This document shows positions 9,187-18,176 of a stretch of DNA of 64,000 bases, piece by piece; the first letter of the stretch is position 1, and every line of letters starts with the position of its first letter. Below the pieces are notes generated by a model. It was not told the origin of the DNA and did no database searches. It worked only from the letters and a program-made list of their open reading frames with translations. The DNA is from a bacterium. Lineage in GTDB: Bacteria > SZUA-79 > Acidulodesulfobacterales > Acidulodesulfobacteraceae. The DNA lies in assembly GCA_021798875.1 (NCBI GenBank), contig JAJZBN010000004.1, positions 1-64,000 of the forward strand, in the 5' to 3' direction. Made by a program: the position numbers and the translations under genes.

Positions 9187-9498
9187 TCATATTGTTTTGC
9201 GCTTCGGCTTTTTAAATATGCATTCGTTGATTTCGCCCATATTGTAAATCCTTAATTTATGGCTGCGCGGAAATTCCCGTTTTAAAAGTTTTTTGAAAAT
9301 AGAGTCCAAACCTTTAAAATCAGAAACGAATTCTTCGTCGAAAAAACCCCTTTCCAATATACAATACTCGTCTTCTTGCGATTTTATAATATAAAATCCC
9401 CTGTCTCTTTTATAACTTCTTACGTCATAATAATGGCCGACGGGAATAATTTTTAATTTTTTGAGCAGAATGTCGATAAAAGTTTCTTTGGCAATCAT
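9187..9498 (-). CDS. Unknown small protein, possible toxin partner of the 9516-9752 gene
   Basis: 103 aa, no family named with certainty. It is rich in aromatic and charged residues (GHYYDVRSYKRDRGFYII), with a basic tail (EFPRSHKLRIY, then KKPKRK). It starts 17 bp after the stop of a 78-aa DUF2281-like protein, the classical two-gene antitoxin/toxin arrangement. The pair is flanked by two copies of a 59-bp repeat, consistent with a mobile cassette. A toxin role is inference from context. Confidence 0.5.
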   Translation of the reverse strand: MIAKETFIDILLKKLKIIPVGHYYDVRSYKRDRGFYIIKSQEDEYCILERGFFDEEFVSDFKGLDSIFKKLLKREFPRSHKLRIYNMGEINECIFKKPKRKTI

Positions 9499-9515
9499 TT
9501 AAATTTAATTATTGG

Positions 9516-9752
9516 TCACACCATGAACCTGCAACAACCATTCATGTCAACCTGTTCGCATCCTTCCATTATAGCGCTTTCAATAAGTTTTAAATCACCG
9601 GAAGAAATTGACCCTCTGAATTTGGACAGACTATCACCTTTAACGCCTTTGGGAGATAACGAATTTGCAAAGTCCAGAACGCGAAGCTGCATATCGTATG
9701 GCAGTTTATCCACCTGGTTTAATATATTTTCCTTGATATGAGCATTTGCCAT
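9516..9752 (-). CDS. DUF2281-like putative antitoxin
   Basis: 78 aa. The N-terminal helix region (ILNQVDKLPYDMQLRVLDFANSL) and FRGSISSGDLKLIESAIMEGCEQVD resemble DUF2281-type proteins usually encoded just upstream of a toxin. The last residues (NGCCRFMV) differ from the usual short acidic end. No PIN protein follows; a 103-aa unknown does. An RBS-like AAGGTG precedes the ATG. Confidence 0.6.
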   Translation of the reverse strand: MANAHIKENILNQVDKLPYDMQLRVLDFANSLSPKGVKGDSLSKFRGSISSGDLKLIESAIMEGCEQVDMNGCCRFMV

Positions 9753-9880
9753 ATTAAATCACCTTTTATATCTTGCATTAAAAAATATGTGCAAAATTAT
9801 ATGCATTACATAATTATTTTATCAGCTTTTTAAATAAATTCCAAACTATAGAAAATTTTTTAAAGGATATACTCAATGCC

Positions 9881-10129
9881 TTATGCCTTGCTCGGCTTCT
9901 TAATCCCGAACTTTTTTGCTAAGAAGCTGATAAACTGTTTCGTATTTCCGATAGTCTTAGCCGCTTTAGTCATATTATAATCGTTTTCCTTAATAATTTC
10001 TTCTACGCGTTCTTTAGTCCATTCGGTCTTTTTGCCCGGTTTTGAAGCCTTGTAGATATCGTTCCAGTTTTTAATGAATAGGTAGGGTTCTTTTTGGCAA
10101 AAGAAATATCGGAATTCATATAGATGAAA
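9881..10129 (-). pseudogene. Remnant C-terminus of a helix-turn-helix protein
   Basis: An open minus-strand frame of about 82 codons without a start. It reads YLFIKNWNDIYKASKPGKK, then TEWTKERVEEIIKENDYNMT, then KAAKTIGNTKQFISFLAKKF and GIKKPSKA. The KENDYNMTKAAKTIGNTKQ stretch looks like a Fis-type HTH. A TAA at 10130-10132 closes the frame upstream. The last 59 bp are repeated at 9108-9166. I see no other gene in 9753-10216. Confidence 0.55.
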
Positions 10130-10216
10130 TTATTTAAATTTAGCTCGATTTTTTAATAAAAAAGATATAAAATTTATCGATAAATCATATAATATAATGG
10201 CTACGCAAATATCAAA

Positions 10217-11449
10217 TCAAAAACCCCTTTGAATTTTTAGAACATTATACGAAAATATAAAAGCAAGAAAAAAACAGACCGCCGTTACGCCAAAAGCAAA
10301 AGAGAAATTACCCGTATAGCCGATAATAGCTCCTAAAACCACAGGTATGGATAATGCCCCGATAAAACTGAAAGTATTCATAATACCGTTGACGGTACCC
10401 GCCAGTTCTAACGGAAATAATTGCAAAACGATTACGTAAGGGAGGGACATTCCGCCGAAAACTAAACCCATTGCTAAAGATACGATTATTGTCCATGTAA
10501 TAGAAATTTTAAATATTAATAGGCTAAAAACGGCGATTAATAGAAAACTAAGAAACTGGCTGTATCGAAAAATTGCAAAATGACAATTTAAACGGTCTGC
10601 CATGAAACCTGACAGCGGCCATGAAATAATGGTGCCAGCCGTAGCAAGGCTTGTTATTAAACCCGCCTGGTAATTAGAAGTGTTAAAACGTTCTACTAAA
10701 AATGACGGCAGCCATGTCAAAAAACTGAAATATGCTCCGAAAAAAAACAATACGGAAAAACTCAGCAGCCATAATGCAGGATTTCTAATAACATCGGAAT
10801 AAAGTAATTTAGGTTTTTTTATCGTTTTATCGCCGCTTTTATCGGTAACCGCCGCCGGCATAATAAATAAAGTAACAAGAAGCAAAGCGAGAACTATCGG
10901 GATAATAGTAATTGCATATGAAAACCTCCAGCCCCAAATTCCAATTAAAAATGAAATAAGAATTAAACCGGCGGTTCCTCCAAATGCCCCTCCTGCTGTA
11001 ATAGTTCCTACGGCTAATCCGTGATTACGGGGATGTATCTCTTTTCTTATAATAGATACTCCCGGCACCAGAAGGGCTCCGCCAAGTCCCATAAGAATTC
11101 TTGAAACGAGAAATTCTATCATGTTATGGCTTAAAACAAAAGCTATAACTCCGGTAGTAAGAATAGTAACGCATACCTTGACTACACGGTTTGCCCCGTA
11201 TTTATCCGAAAATATTCCCACTGGAATCTGGACTGCGGCATGGCTCCAAAAAAAAGCGCTCATAATTATACCGCTCTCGAAGTATGTAAAATGGAAGTTC
11301 TTTGTAAAGGTCGGAATCAATATGGCAAAAGCAACGCGATGCAAATGCACTTGGGCGAAAGCAAAGACTAATATAGCCAATACAAACCACGGGGAATGGC
11401 GCAAATGTTTTAAATAACTCTTTTTATCCTTTAATTGGAATATATTCAT
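10217..11449 (-). CDS. MFS transporter (anion:cation symporter-like)
   Basis: 410 aa with about 12 hydrophobic segments and an N-terminal basic cytosolic tail. The motif A region reads GIFSDKYGANRVVK between TM2 and TM3; SRILMGLGGALLVPG and GTITAGGAFGGTAG (TM4-TM5) are typical of ACS-like carriers (sugar acids, organic acids). The second half repeats the pattern (GFMADRLN). Substrate unknown. Monocistronic. Confidence 0.85.
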   Translation of the reverse strand: MNIFQLKDKKSYLKHLRHSPWFVLAILVFAFAQVHLHRVAFAILIPTFTKNFHFTYFESGIIMSAFFWSHAAVQIPVGIFSDKYGANRVVKVCVTILTTGVIAFVLSHNMIEFLVSRILMGLGGALLVPGVSIIRKEIHPRNHGLAVGTITAGGAFGGTAGLILISFLIGIWGWRFSYAITIIPIVLALLLVTLFIMPAAVTDKSGDKTIKKPKLLYSDVIRNPALWLLSFSVLFFFGAYFSFLTWLPSFLVERFNTSNYQAGLITSLATAGTIISWPLSGFMADRLNCHFAIFRYSQFLSFLLIAVFSLLIFKISITWTIIVSLAMGLVFGGMSLPYVIVLQLFPLELAGTVNGIMNTFSFIGALSIPVVLGAIIGYTGNFSFAFGVTAVCFFLAFIFSYNVLKIQRGF

Positions 11450-11520
11450 AAATTAATATAAATTTATAATAATGAATGGTGTGAATTTATTTATATCCGA
11501 AATAATTAAAGATTATAGAA

Positions 11521-11808
11521 TTAGTATTGTGACTGTTTGTTGAAATTTAAAGGTAAATATTTAGAATGCTGTCCGCGTCCTTTCTTTAAGGTCGCAATTT
11601 GCGACCTTAAAGAGTCGGCTTCTTCTTTTGCAAGGACGAACATAAAATCTTCGGGAAAGCGTTCTATATTCCTTCTGACCTGCTCGTTCAACCTTTTAGT
11701 AGAAACACCGTATAATTCCGCAAGGTCGTTATCGAGCATAACTTTCTTATTGCGAATAAAATAAATTTTGTTTTCGATAAATTCAACCTGGATATTGTAA
11801 TTTGGCAT
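11521..11808 (-). pseudogene. Truncated ORF6N-domain protein
   Basis: 95 aa. The ORF6N domain (phage-related DNA-binding family) is clear: FIRNKKVMLDNDLAELYGVS, then VRRNIERFPEDFMFVL, then LRSQIATLKKGRGQHSKYLP. Family members continue with a segment of the type YAFTEQGVAML and a C-terminal coiled coil. Here the frame turns into LNFNKQSQY and stops, so the end is lost. It may still express a DNA-binding fragment. Confidence 0.7.
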
Positions 11809-12029
11809 ATTTAAAATAGAATAAAATGTTTTTATAATTTACAGCTTTTTATTTCTGCCAATTAACTTTACCTGAAAAAGGCGTGCTTTTTTAATGATGA
11901 TGAAGATATTATATCACCTATGTGAAAATCTCGCCATAAAAAAGACAAAAATGGGTAAAAATGGTCTTATTTGATTAAATATGATAAATGCTTAAAGCGG
12001 GAAAACCTTATGAAGTATGCGGTTTTAAG

Positions 12030-12106
12030 TGGGGTGGATGACAGGTTTTGAACCTGCGACCACCGGAGTCACAATCCGGGGCTCTACCAGCTGAGCTACA
12101 TCCACC
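12030..12106 (-). tRNA. tRNA-His (GTG)
   Basis: Minus-strand cloverleaf with acceptor GTGGATG/CATCCAC, an encoded G at -1 (12106) opposite C73, anticodon stem CCGGA/TCCGG, loop TTGTGAC (anticodon GTG), and CCA encoded at 12030-12032. The G-1:C73 pair is the hallmark of tRNA-His. The rest of 11809-12191 holds nothing else I can identify. Confidence 0.97.
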
Positions 12107-12191
12107 GTGAATAAGAATAGAAGATATTGTATTATTTTATCAAATTTTAGATTAAATTGAAATATATTTTTTGATTTGATTTATTTTATGC

Positions 12192-12623
12192 TTAAAACAA
12201 AGCGTCGATACCGAGCGTTTTTCCAGAATCGGTAAATATAATAACTAATTCGCATACGATAAACGTAAGATTTATGCCTAATTCCGAAGGACTAATCCAG
12301 TACATTGCAAGCAGATAATTTAAATTAAGAAATATTGCTATAAGAGCGGCAAATCTCGTAAGAAATCCGGCGGTTAAAAAAATGCCTGCGAATAATTCTC
12401 CCATAACAATTAAAATAGCGAATAAAAATGCATTTGGAACGGCGATCCTGCTTAAAAATATGCCGTAAAACCATAAGGGGTCGTGATTTGCAAAATATGC
12501 GAGTTTAACGTGAAAATTTGAAAAAAATTCCGGATTTACCTTAAAATGCACCGCATAAAGAAAAAAAAGGCCTATGTATATTCTTAAAAAAGCATTCCAG
12601 ATATTTGAATTTTTAGCCGCCAT
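12192..12623 (-). CDS. DoxX family membrane protein
   Basis: 143 aa, four hydrophobic segments. RIYIGLFFLYAVHFKVNP at the N-terminus and GELFAGIFLTAGFLTRFAAL are typical of DoxX/DoxD-like proteins. Family members include the quinone-reacting subunit of thiosulfate:quinone oxidoreductase and respiratory-chain accessory proteins. No DoxA partner is adjacent, so the function stays open. Confidence 0.75.
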   Translation of the reverse strand: MAAKNSNIWNAFLRIYIGLFFLYAVHFKVNPEFFSNFHVKLAYFANHDPLWFYGIFLSRIAVPNAFLFAILIVMGELFAGIFLTAGFLTRFAALIAIFLNLNYLLAMYWISPSELGINLTFIVCELVIIFTDSGKTLGIDALF

Positions 12624-12808
12624 TTTATTTTTTTATATATTAAAATATATTTTAATTGTTAATTTGTACCATTATAATATAAAATAATTAAAAATAAAAT
12701 CGTAAAATTTTTGCAAATATTTTCTAATTTGCATATTTCCGGTATATTATAGCGACTGTTTTATGATATAATTTAATCGTAACTATTTACTCAAATATTT
12801 TAATAAAT

Positions 12809-13174
12809 ATGATATTCGTAGTTCATGAACATCATGCAAGTCATCTTCACTGGGATTTAAGGATAGAAGAAAACGGCATGCTTACTTCTTTTGCTTTACC
12901 TAAAGAACCGCCGTTGGAATCCGGCAAAAAAAATCTATCGATAAAAGTCGAAGACCATCCTCTTGCTTATGCAAACTTTGAAGGCACTATACCGGAAGGT
13001 CATTACGGGGCCGGCGAGGTAAAAATTTGGGATAAAGGTGATTATACTCTTATTAAGAAAGATAAAAAGAAATATGTTCTGGATTTTCACGGTCATAAAC
13101 TCAAAGGGGAATATACTCTTTTAAAATTTGAGAAAGCCGGTGAAAACGACTGGTTGTTTTTTAAAAATCACTAA
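12809..13174 (+). CDS. Stand-alone LigD-type 3'-phosphoesterase
   Basis: 121 aa covering only the phosphoesterase domain of bacterial DNA ligase D. The signatures are HEHHASHLHWDLRIE (metal-binding His and Asp), FALPKEPP, DHPLAYANFEGTIPEGHYGAG and GEYTLLKF. The domain resects 3'-ribonucleotides/3'-phosphates before end joining. Here it is free of polymerase and ligase domains, and no Ku or ligase lies nearby. The start ATG is the first codon of the recognisable domain. Confidence 0.88.
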   Translation: MIFVVHEHHASHLHWDLRIEENGMLTSFALPKEPPLESGKKNLSIKVEDHPLAYANFEGTIPEGHYGAGEVKIWDKGDYTLIKKDKKKYVLDFHGHKLKGEYTLLKFEKAGENDWLFFKNH

Positions 13175-13228
13175 AATTAAATATTATTAATTTAATTTTA
13201 TATAAAACGTTAATATGGAGGAAGCACA

Positions 13229-14386
13229 ATGAACGTTGATTTCGTAGTTTCTAAAAACGGTAATTTTAAAAAAATGCTTTCATACGGGCAAAGCCCATGG
13301 CTGGATAATATTTCAAGATGCATGATAGATTCCGGCGACCTCGAAAAATTAGTCAAAAACGAAATAATCACGGGTATAACCTCAAATCCCTCCATATTTG
13401 AAAAATCCATTAATTCCGGAAAATGCGGCTATCCGGAAAAAATTAAAAAACTTGCGGCGGAAAAATTAACGCCGTTTGAAATTTACGATACCATAACACG
13501 GGAAGATATAAAATCTGCGGCTCAAATACTTAAACCGGTTTACGAAAAATACGGCGGCAAAGACGGGTTCGTAAGCATTGAAGTTTCCCCAGACATAGCA
13601 ACCGACGCTAAGACTTCGACGGAAGAAGCTCTAAGAATTTTTTCGCTAATTAACGAAAAAAACATACTTATTAAAATACCGGCTACGAAAGAAGGTCTGG
13701 AAATAATACCCGCCCTTATAGCTAAGGGAATTAACATTAATGTTACTTTAATGTTTTCTTTAAACCATTATATAGACGTAGCAAATGCATATATAAAAGG
13801 ATTAAAAACGGCTTATGCCAACGGCTATAATTTATCCGGCATACATTCTGTCGCAAGCATTTTTATCAGCAGGGTGGATACTATGGTCGATAAAACGATT
13901 AACGATTTAATTAGCGGCGCAGCAGCGAACGATACCGCAAAAAAAGAGAAACTTGCCGGTTTAATCGGAAAAGCCGGAGTTGCAAATTCAAAAATAATTT
14001 TTAATAAATTTAACGAAATATTTAACGGCGGCGATTTTTCGGCATTACAATCTAAAGGCGCAAATCCGCAAAGACTCTTATTTGCAAGCACGAGCACAAA
14101 AAACCCGTCATATTACGATTTGAAATACGTAGAACCGTTTATTGGCAAAAATACGGTAAACACACTGCCGGACGAGACAATTGAGCATATTGCCGACCAC
14201 GGCAATATAATGCCGGATACTGCTTCTTTAGAATTCGACGAATCGCTGAAGACTGTTAACACGCTTATGGAACTTGGTATAGATTTAAATAAAGTCGGAG
14301 AGAAACTTCAAAACGACGGAGTAAAGTCTTTTGAAGATGCTTACGAAAAACTGCTTCAATCGATAAAAAACACGGCGGGTATCTGA
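13229..14386 (+). CDS. tal: Transaldolase
   Basis: 385 aa, long (Tal/type 2-like) transaldolase, class I aldolase barrel. It moves dihydroxyacetone units between sedoheptulose-7-P and glyceraldehyde-3-P. Visible: GITSNPSIFEKSI (residues about 50-62), FVSIEVSPDIATDA, ILIKIPATKEGL with the Schiff-base lysine, INVTLMFSLNHY, and SVASIFISRVD. AGGAGG-like RBS (TATGGAGGAAGC) precedes the ATG. It is 71 bp upstream of transketolase on the same strand: a non-oxidative pentose phosphate operon. Confidence 0.95.
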   Translation: MNVDFVVSKNGNFKKMLSYGQSPWLDNISRCMIDSGDLEKLVKNEIITGITSNPSIFEKSINSGKCGYPEKIKKLAAEKLTPFEIYDTITREDIKSAAQILKPVYEKYGGKDGFVSIEVSPDIATDAKTSTEEALRIFSLINEKNILIKIPATKEGLEIIPALIAKGININVTLMFSLNHYIDVANAYIKGLKTAYANGYNLSGIHSVASIFISRVDTMVDKTINDLISGAAANDTAKKEKLAGLIGKAGVANSKIIFNKFNEIFNGGDFSALQSKGANPQRLLFASTSTKNPSYYDLKYVEPFIGKNTVNTLPDETIEHIADHGNIMPDTASLEFDESLKTVNTLMELGIDLNKVGEKLQNDGVKSFEDAYEKLLQSIKNTAGI

Positions 14387-14457
14387 ATATATAACGATTA
14401 TCATTTTTCGAAATAATTTAAAATTTTTAATGTTAATATCTAAAAGAGGTAAATGTA

Positions 14458-16398
14458 ATGGAATTAAAAAGAAATTTTGAAGCGGATAAACTCGGCGAAA
14501 ACGAATTAAAATTTTTAAAAGATTTTACTAAAAAATGCCGCGGCGATATTTTAAAAATGACTACTGTGGCATCTTCGGGACATCCCGGCGGTTCCATGTC
14601 TTCTATTGATATTTATGCCGTATTATACGGTTTTTGTAACATAGATCCCAAAAATCCTTTTAAGCCTGAAAGAGACCGTATAGTCGTCAGCCATGGCCAT
14701 ACTTCGCCCGGAGTTTATTCCGCTCTCGGAAATTATGGATTTTTCGACATAAACGATGCAATTATATCTTTTAGAACCGCCGGCTACCCGTTTGAAGGAC
14801 ATATAGAAAAAACGGTGCCAGGCGTCGAATGGGATACCGGCAACCTGGGACAGGGTCTTTCGGCGGCATGCGCATTTGCTTTAAGTTCTAAATTGCATGA
14901 TTATAATAATCATGTTTATTGCATAATGGGGGACGGCGAGCAGGCAAAAGGCCAAATTGGCGAAGCAAGAAGATTTGCGGTCAAATATAAATTGAATAAC
15001 CTTACCGTAATCGTCGATAAAAATGGCCTTCAAATAGGCGGCAGAACAGTTGACGTTATGCCGGATAATATAGAAGAAAATTTTAAAGCCGACGGATTTC
15101 ACGTTATATCGATAAACGGCCATGATTTTAACGAAATTTACGAAGCTATAAAACAGTCTCATGCAATTTCGTCTCCTGTGGCTATAATAGCGCATACCGT
15201 TATGGGAAAGGGCGTTTCCTTTATGGAAAATCAGGCTAAATTTCACGGCGCGACGCTAAATATAGAAGACTGCAAGAAAGCCCTTGCGGAGTTAGGCGAA
15301 AAAGACGATTTGGACGAAATTATTGCCAAAAAGAAAGCTGGATTTAGCATAAAACCTCTTGCTAAAAGAAATAATAATTTTTTTATCTTAAACGACGATG
15401 GAAAGAAAATAGTTTACACACGCGAAAAAAACACGGATAACCGTTCGGCTTTCGGCAATGCTCTTGCAGATATAGCAAATACTTATAAAGAAAAAAATGG
15501 AGGGCAAAAAAATTTACCCTTCGCGGTATTCGACTGCGATCTTGAAGGGTCGGTAAAAACCGGATCGTTTAGAAAAGCTTTTCCCGATAATTTTTTTGAA
15601 TCCGGAATAGAAGAACATAATACGGCGGTAATTTCGGGAGCGCTTTCTACCGATAATATTCTTACTTTTTTTGCGGATTTCGGCGTTTTCGGCGTGGACG
15701 AAACATACAACCAGCAAAGATTGAACGATATTAACCATACAAATCTTAAAGTGGTTTGCACGCATTGCGGAATAGACGTCGGCGAAGACGGAAAAACCCA
15801 CCAGTGCATCGATTATTTCGGCCTTCTTAACTCTACTTTCGGATTTAAAGTTATATTGCCGGCAGACCCAAACCAGACCGACAGGGCAACGCGTTATATA
15901 GCGCGCAATGAAGGAAATTTCGGGGTAATAATGGGCAGGTCTATAATTCCGGTAATACTCGACGAAAACGACAAACCTTTTTTCGACGAAAATTATGAAT
16001 TTAAATACGGCAAAATGGACGTAATCAGGGATGGTAAAGACGCTGCGATAATATCTACCGGCAACATGCTGACTCATGCCTTAAAAGGCTGGGAAATGCT
16101 TAAAAAAGACGGCATAAGCGCAATGCTTTTAAACGTATCGTGTCCGAGCGACATCGATGTCCAAGACCTTAAACTTGCAGCGAAAACAGGTCTCATTGTA
16201 ACGATAGAAGATCACAACGTCAAAACCGGAGTAGGAACTGCAATTGGCTCAATGCTTGCAGAAAATGCCATATCGGTAAAATTCAGAAAAATGGGAGCGA
16301 GATTTTACAGTTCATCCGGCAAACCTGAAGATTTATATAAACTAGCCGGTTTATCTCCTGAAGACCTATATAACTTTGTTAAATCAGAGCTATCTTAA
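14458..16398 (+). CDS. tkt: Transketolase
   Basis: 646-aa thiamine-diphosphate enzyme transferring two-carbon ketol units in the pentose phosphate pathway. The N-terminal domain has SSGHPGGSMSSIDI, VSHGHTSPGVYSALG and the ThDP motif GDGEQAKGQIGEA through N. The middle domain has ESGIEEHNTAVISGAL with the catalytic glutamate. The C-terminal domain ends near KSELS. RBS AAAGAGG. Second gene of the tal-tkt operon. Confidence 0.96.
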   Translation: MELKRNFEADKLGENELKFLKDFTKKCRGDILKMTTVASSGHPGGSMSSIDIYAVLYGFCNIDPKNPFKPERDRIVVSHGHTSPGVYSALGNYGFFDINDAIISFRTAGYPFEGHIEKTVPGVEWDTGNLGQGLSAACAFALSSKLHDYNNHVYCIMGDGEQAKGQIGEARRFAVKYKLNNLTVIVDKNGLQIGGRTVDVMPDNIEENFKADGFHVISINGHDFNEIYEAIKQSHAISSPVAIIAHTVMGKGVSFMENQAKFHGATLNIEDCKKALAELGEKDDLDEIIAKKKAGFSIKPLAKRNNNFFILNDDGKKIVYTREKNTDNRSAFGNALADIANTYKEKNGGQKNLPFAVFDCDLEGSVKTGSFRKAFPDNFFESGIEEHNTAVISGALSTDNILTFFADFGVFGVDETYNQQRLNDINHTNLKVVCTHCGIDVGEDGKTHQCIDYFGLLNSTFGFKVILPADPNQTDRATRYIARNEGNFGVIMGRSIIPVILDENDKPFFDENYEFKYGKMDVIRDGKDAAIISTGNMLTHALKGWEMLKKDGISAMLLNVSCPSDIDVQDLKLAAKTGLIVTIEDHNVKTGVGTAIGSMLAENAISVKFRKMGARFYSSSGKPEDLYKLAGLSPEDLYNFVKSELS

Positions 16399-16423
16399 AA
16401 CTATATTAACTATACAACGTATA

Positions 16424-16462
16424 TTGCCACAGTGCTGCAATTTAATTACAACACTGTGGCAA
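16424..16462. terminator. Convergent hairpin between tkt and zwf
   Basis: A perfect 11-bp stem TTGCCACAGTG/CACTGTGGCAA with a 17-nt loop, located between the ends of two converging operons. There is no strong T-run on either side, so it may work as a bidirectional barrier. Confidence 0.55.
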
Positions 16463-16549
16463 ATTAACAAAATTCACCTTCTTATCGCAACTAAGAAAGA
16501 AACTGCGGTACCTAAAAATTAAATTTAGCCGCATTTACAAATACAAATA

Positions 16550-18052
16550 TTATACTGCGTTATTCCATTCCCTGCCGTCAGCGCCTATAAGTTCGTCTGC
16601 CTCTTTCGGCCCCCATGAACCTGCATCGTAATTTGGAAAAACCGGCGGCTCCATTTTAGACCAGCCGTTCATTACGGACGTAATCAACTGCCATGCTATA
16701 AGCATATCGTCATATCTTGCGAAAAGTGTCTGGTCTCCGAGTATAACGTCGTATATTAAACGCTCATAGGCATCGGGCGGCGAGAGTCTGAAAGAAGATT
16801 TATAGTTAAAAACCATACAGACCGGTTCTATATCCATAACGAAACCAGGTTTTTTTGCGCCTATATTTATTGAAATACCTTCATTAGGTTGAATCGTTAT
16901 AATTATAGAGTTCTGCTTTATGTTTTCTATGCCAGCTTTGGCAAATAAACTGTAAGGAAGTTTTTTAAAATAAACCGCTATTTCCGTTTTATGCGTCTTT
17001 AGTCTTTTTCCAGCCCTTAAATAAAAAGGAACTCCCGCCCATCTATAATTATCAACGTACAGTTTCATAGCCGCATAAGTATCGGTAATAGAATTTGCGT
17101 CTATCCCTTCTTCTTCCTTATAGCTTACAACCTGCTTTCCGTCGATTACACCCCTGTCGTACTGTCCTCTTACCGTATATTTCTTAACGTCGTTAAGGCT
17201 TAGGGGCCTTACGCTTTTTAATAACTTTACCTTTTCGTTCCTTATATCGTCGGCATCAAACAAAGCCGGCGGCTCTATCGCTACTAACGAAAGCAGCTGT
17301 ATCATGTGATTTTGCATCATATCTCTTATGGTCCCTGATTCATCGAAATATCCGGCTCTTAGTCCAACGCCGATAGATTCTAAAGCGGATATCTGCACAT
17401 GGTCTATATATTTATTGTTCCAAATTGGCTCGAATATTGCGTTTGAAAACCTGAACGCAAGAATATTTTGAACCGTTTCTTTGCCGAGATAATGATCTAT
17501 CCTGTATATGTCTTCCTCTTTAAAAACGGACAGCAGATGTTCATTTAGTTCCTTTGCGCTTTTATAATCGTATCCAAAAGGTTTTTCGATAACTATCTTA
17601 GAAAAACCTTCCCCCTTAAAGTCTTCAGAAACCAAATCGGCATTTTTTATGCCTTCTATTGCGTCGTTGTAAACGCTCGGAGGAGTAGAAAGATAATATA
17701 CAATGTTTTTTGTTATTTTATATTCGTTAGCTTTAGAAGTTATAAATTTTCCTAATTCGGTATAACTTTCAACTTTGTCGTATAAAGAAGGCAAATAATA
17801 AATATGTTTTGAAAACTTTAAAAAATCTTCCTCTTGAATAGGCCTTTTTCTGCAATGGCTGTTTAACGAAGAGAATATAGATTTTCTAAATTCTTCGTCG
17901 TTCATTTTTGTCCTTGCAAAACCTACTAACGCGAACGATTCGGGAAAAAAACCTTCTTCCCATAAACTGTAAAGAGCGGGAAAGATTTTTATATGCGCAA
18001 GATCTCCGCTTGCGCCGAAAATTACCATTATTGACGGTTTTAAATCTGCCAT
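16550..18052 (-). CDS. zwf: Glucose-6-phosphate 1-dehydrogenase
   Basis: 500 aa. It oxidises glucose-6-phosphate to 6-phosphogluconolactone with NAD(P)+. N-terminal cofactor motif IFGASGDLAHIK (GASGDLA), substrate/catalytic segment RIDHYLGKETVQN with the active-site His/Lys, EKPFGYD, and a C-terminal YERLIYDVILGDQTLF. Last gene of a gnd-cyclase-zwf operon transcribed leftwards. No pgl (lactonase) gene is in the cluster. Confidence 0.97.
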   Translation of the reverse strand: MADLKPSIMVIFGASGDLAHIKIFPALYSLWEEGFFPESFALVGFARTKMNDEEFRKSIFSSLNSHCRKRPIQEEDFLKFSKHIYYLPSLYDKVESYTELGKFITSKANEYKITKNIVYYLSTPPSVYNDAIEGIKNADLVSEDFKGEGFSKIVIEKPFGYDYKSAKELNEHLLSVFKEEDIYRIDHYLGKETVQNILAFRFSNAIFEPIWNNKYIDHVQISALESIGVGLRAGYFDESGTIRDMMQNHMIQLLSLVAIEPPALFDADDIRNEKVKLLKSVRPLSLNDVKKYTVRGQYDRGVIDGKQVVSYKEEEGIDANSITDTYAAMKLYVDNYRWAGVPFYLRAGKRLKTHKTEIAVYFKKLPYSLFAKAGIENIKQNSIIITIQPNEGISINIGAKKPGFVMDIEPVCMVFNYKSSFRLSPPDAYERLIYDVILGDQTLFARYDDMLIAWQLITSVMNGWSKMEPPVFPNYDAGSWGPKEADELIGADGREWNNAV

Positions 18053-18176
18053 TTTTTTCTCCGTAATATAATATATACAAATATATGTAATATAGTTTTG
18101 CTTGTAATATGCTTTATTTTATAAGTTCGCTATATATTCCGCAGCGCTAAGTTTATTATTTTTTATTTGAGATTTT

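Noticed and set aside
15514-16077. Long minus-strand open frame inside tkt
   Set aside because: Antisense shadow of a clear transketolase; composition and Tyr/Val-rich low-quality protein argue against a gene.
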